The position numbers and the translations under genes are program-made. The notes below the pieces were generated by a model. It was not told the origin of the DNA, did not search any database, and saw only the letters and a list, made by a program, of their open reading frames with translations. From Nitrososphaerota archaeon (GTDB lineage Archaea > Thermoproteota > Nitrososphaeria > Nitrososphaerales > CADDZS01): a stretch of DNA of 5,899 bases. Below, piece after piece: positions 5,331 through 5,899 of this stretch; positions within the stretch are counted from its first letter, which is position 1, and each line of letters opens with the position of its first letter. The stretch is taken from assembly GCA_027886785.1 (NCBI GenBank), contig JAPCJV010000139.1, positions 1-5,899 on the forward strand. The letters are read 5' to 3'.

Positions 5331-5899
5331 TTATGCGCGGTTTACATCGCTGATTTCCGCGATCAGAAAGACTGAAACTTCCTCTCCGGGTTTGACTACC
5401 GTACTACCTCCATTCTCTCCGATAATCGCGATCCCGTTGGCAACTCGTAGCCAGGAAGAGTACTGAGCTTCCGTCGGCCTTACAATGGAGACGATATACT
5501 CTCCCCCTTCCTTCTTCACGAGAACCCTCAGAAAATGGGTGAGCCCCTTTTTCCCGCTGTACTCATCCATAATTGTCGCCTTGATCAGAGGTGGCTGGGT
5601 GGATGAGGATCCGGCTAGTTTGAGTACTGCGGGCCGACCAAAAACGTAGAAACTGACGATTGCCGACGTGGGGAATCCGGGAAGGAGAATGACGGGCTTT
5701 CCCTTGTAAGTCGTAAGCCCTGTAGGGCTTGAGGGCCTCATAGCAACTCCATGAACGAGGGTGGTGAGACCACTGATCGATTCGAGGGCCCGCGTGACAT
5801 AATCTCGTTCTCCGACGGAGGATCCGGCCGAAAGAATCACTGCATCGCACTCGAGACTCTTTACCAATTTAGATCTTATTTTTTGGAAATTATCCGGAG
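5331..5899 (-). CDS. moeA: Molybdopterin molybdenumtransferase, C-terminal part (gene continues past window)
   Basis: MoeA inserts molybdate (or tungstate) into adenylylated molybdopterin, the last common step of cofactor synthesis. Only the last 188 or so codons are in the window. The frame stays open to base 5899 with no plausible start, so the N terminus lies outside; TTG 5867 is internal. The visible part holds the MoCF (MogA-like) domain: DAVILSAGSSVGERD, the usual GGxSxGxxD site with Ala for the first Gly, then HGVAMRPSSPTG and LPGFPTSA where LPGxPxSA is usual. The remaining 90 or so residues form the beta-barrel domain IV typical of MoeA (FLRVLV...VRPTEAQYSSWLRVANGIAII...G...VSVFLI). 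No C-terminal substrate-binding (PBP-like) extension is present, unlike some archaeal MoeA fusions. The TAA at 5331 is followed by an A/T-rich gap. The gene is on the same strand as the small cysteine protein, CBS and msrA genes, but 120 bases separate it from the nearest. Confidence 0.92.
   Translation of the reverse strand, partial: PDNFQKIRSKLVKSLECDAVILSAGSSVGERDYVTRALESISGLTTLVHGVAMRPSSPTGLTTYKGKPVILLPGFPTSAIVSFYVFGRPAVLKLAGSSSTQPPLIKATIMDEYSGKKGLTHFLRVLVKKEGGEYIVSIVRPTEAQYSSWLRVANGIAIIGENGGSTVVKPGEEVSVFLIAEISDVNRA

Overview
This window reads as compact chromosomal DNA of an archaeon. A member of the Nitrososphaerota (Thaumarchaeota) or a close relative is my best guess, but no rRNA or other lineage marker is present. 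The case rests on TATA-like boxes about 25-35 bases upstream of several start codons, mostly no Shine-Dalgarno sequence (leaderless-type starts), and a protein that begins with an MIT-like three-helix domain of the kind used by the archaeal ESCRT/Cdv system. Base composition is moderate and even across the genes. No insertion sequence, tRNA, rRNA or CRISPR array was seen.

Layout, left to right. (1) guaB, an IMP dehydrogenase with a CBS pair, on the + strand. Two back-to-back hairpins lie directly before its likely start. (2) A convergent tandem universal stress protein gene on the - strand, whose stop codon shares the palindrome CTAG with the guaB stop. (3) A divergent-promoter gap of about 245 bases. 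(4) A + strand gene for an MIT-like, proline/glutamine-rich, coiled-coil protein carrying four exactly spaced 16-residue Val-Pro repeats. This is the most novel item in the window. (5) msrA on the - strand, convergent with the MIT gene. It has a good TATA box and two abutting 11-bp repeats between that box and its ATG. (6) A small stand-alone CBS-pair protein gene, same strand, just upstream of msrA. (7) A roughly 420-base gap (4909-5330) that holds a probable 52-codon gene for a CxxC-x8-CxxC protein, plus palindromes. (8) The 3' part of a moeA-type molybdopterin molybdenumtransferase gene on the - strand, running off the right edge.

The genes do not form one pathway. GuaB makes XMP for guanine nucleotides; the Usp protein and the CBS protein both have folds that bind adenine nucleotides and are typical energy- or stress-status sensors; MsrA repairs oxidised methionine; MoeA completes the molybdenum or tungsten cofactor. 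The MIT-like protein is the outlier. By domain logic it could contact ESCRT-III-like (CdvB) tails, but nothing in the window proves this because no cdv gene is adjacent.
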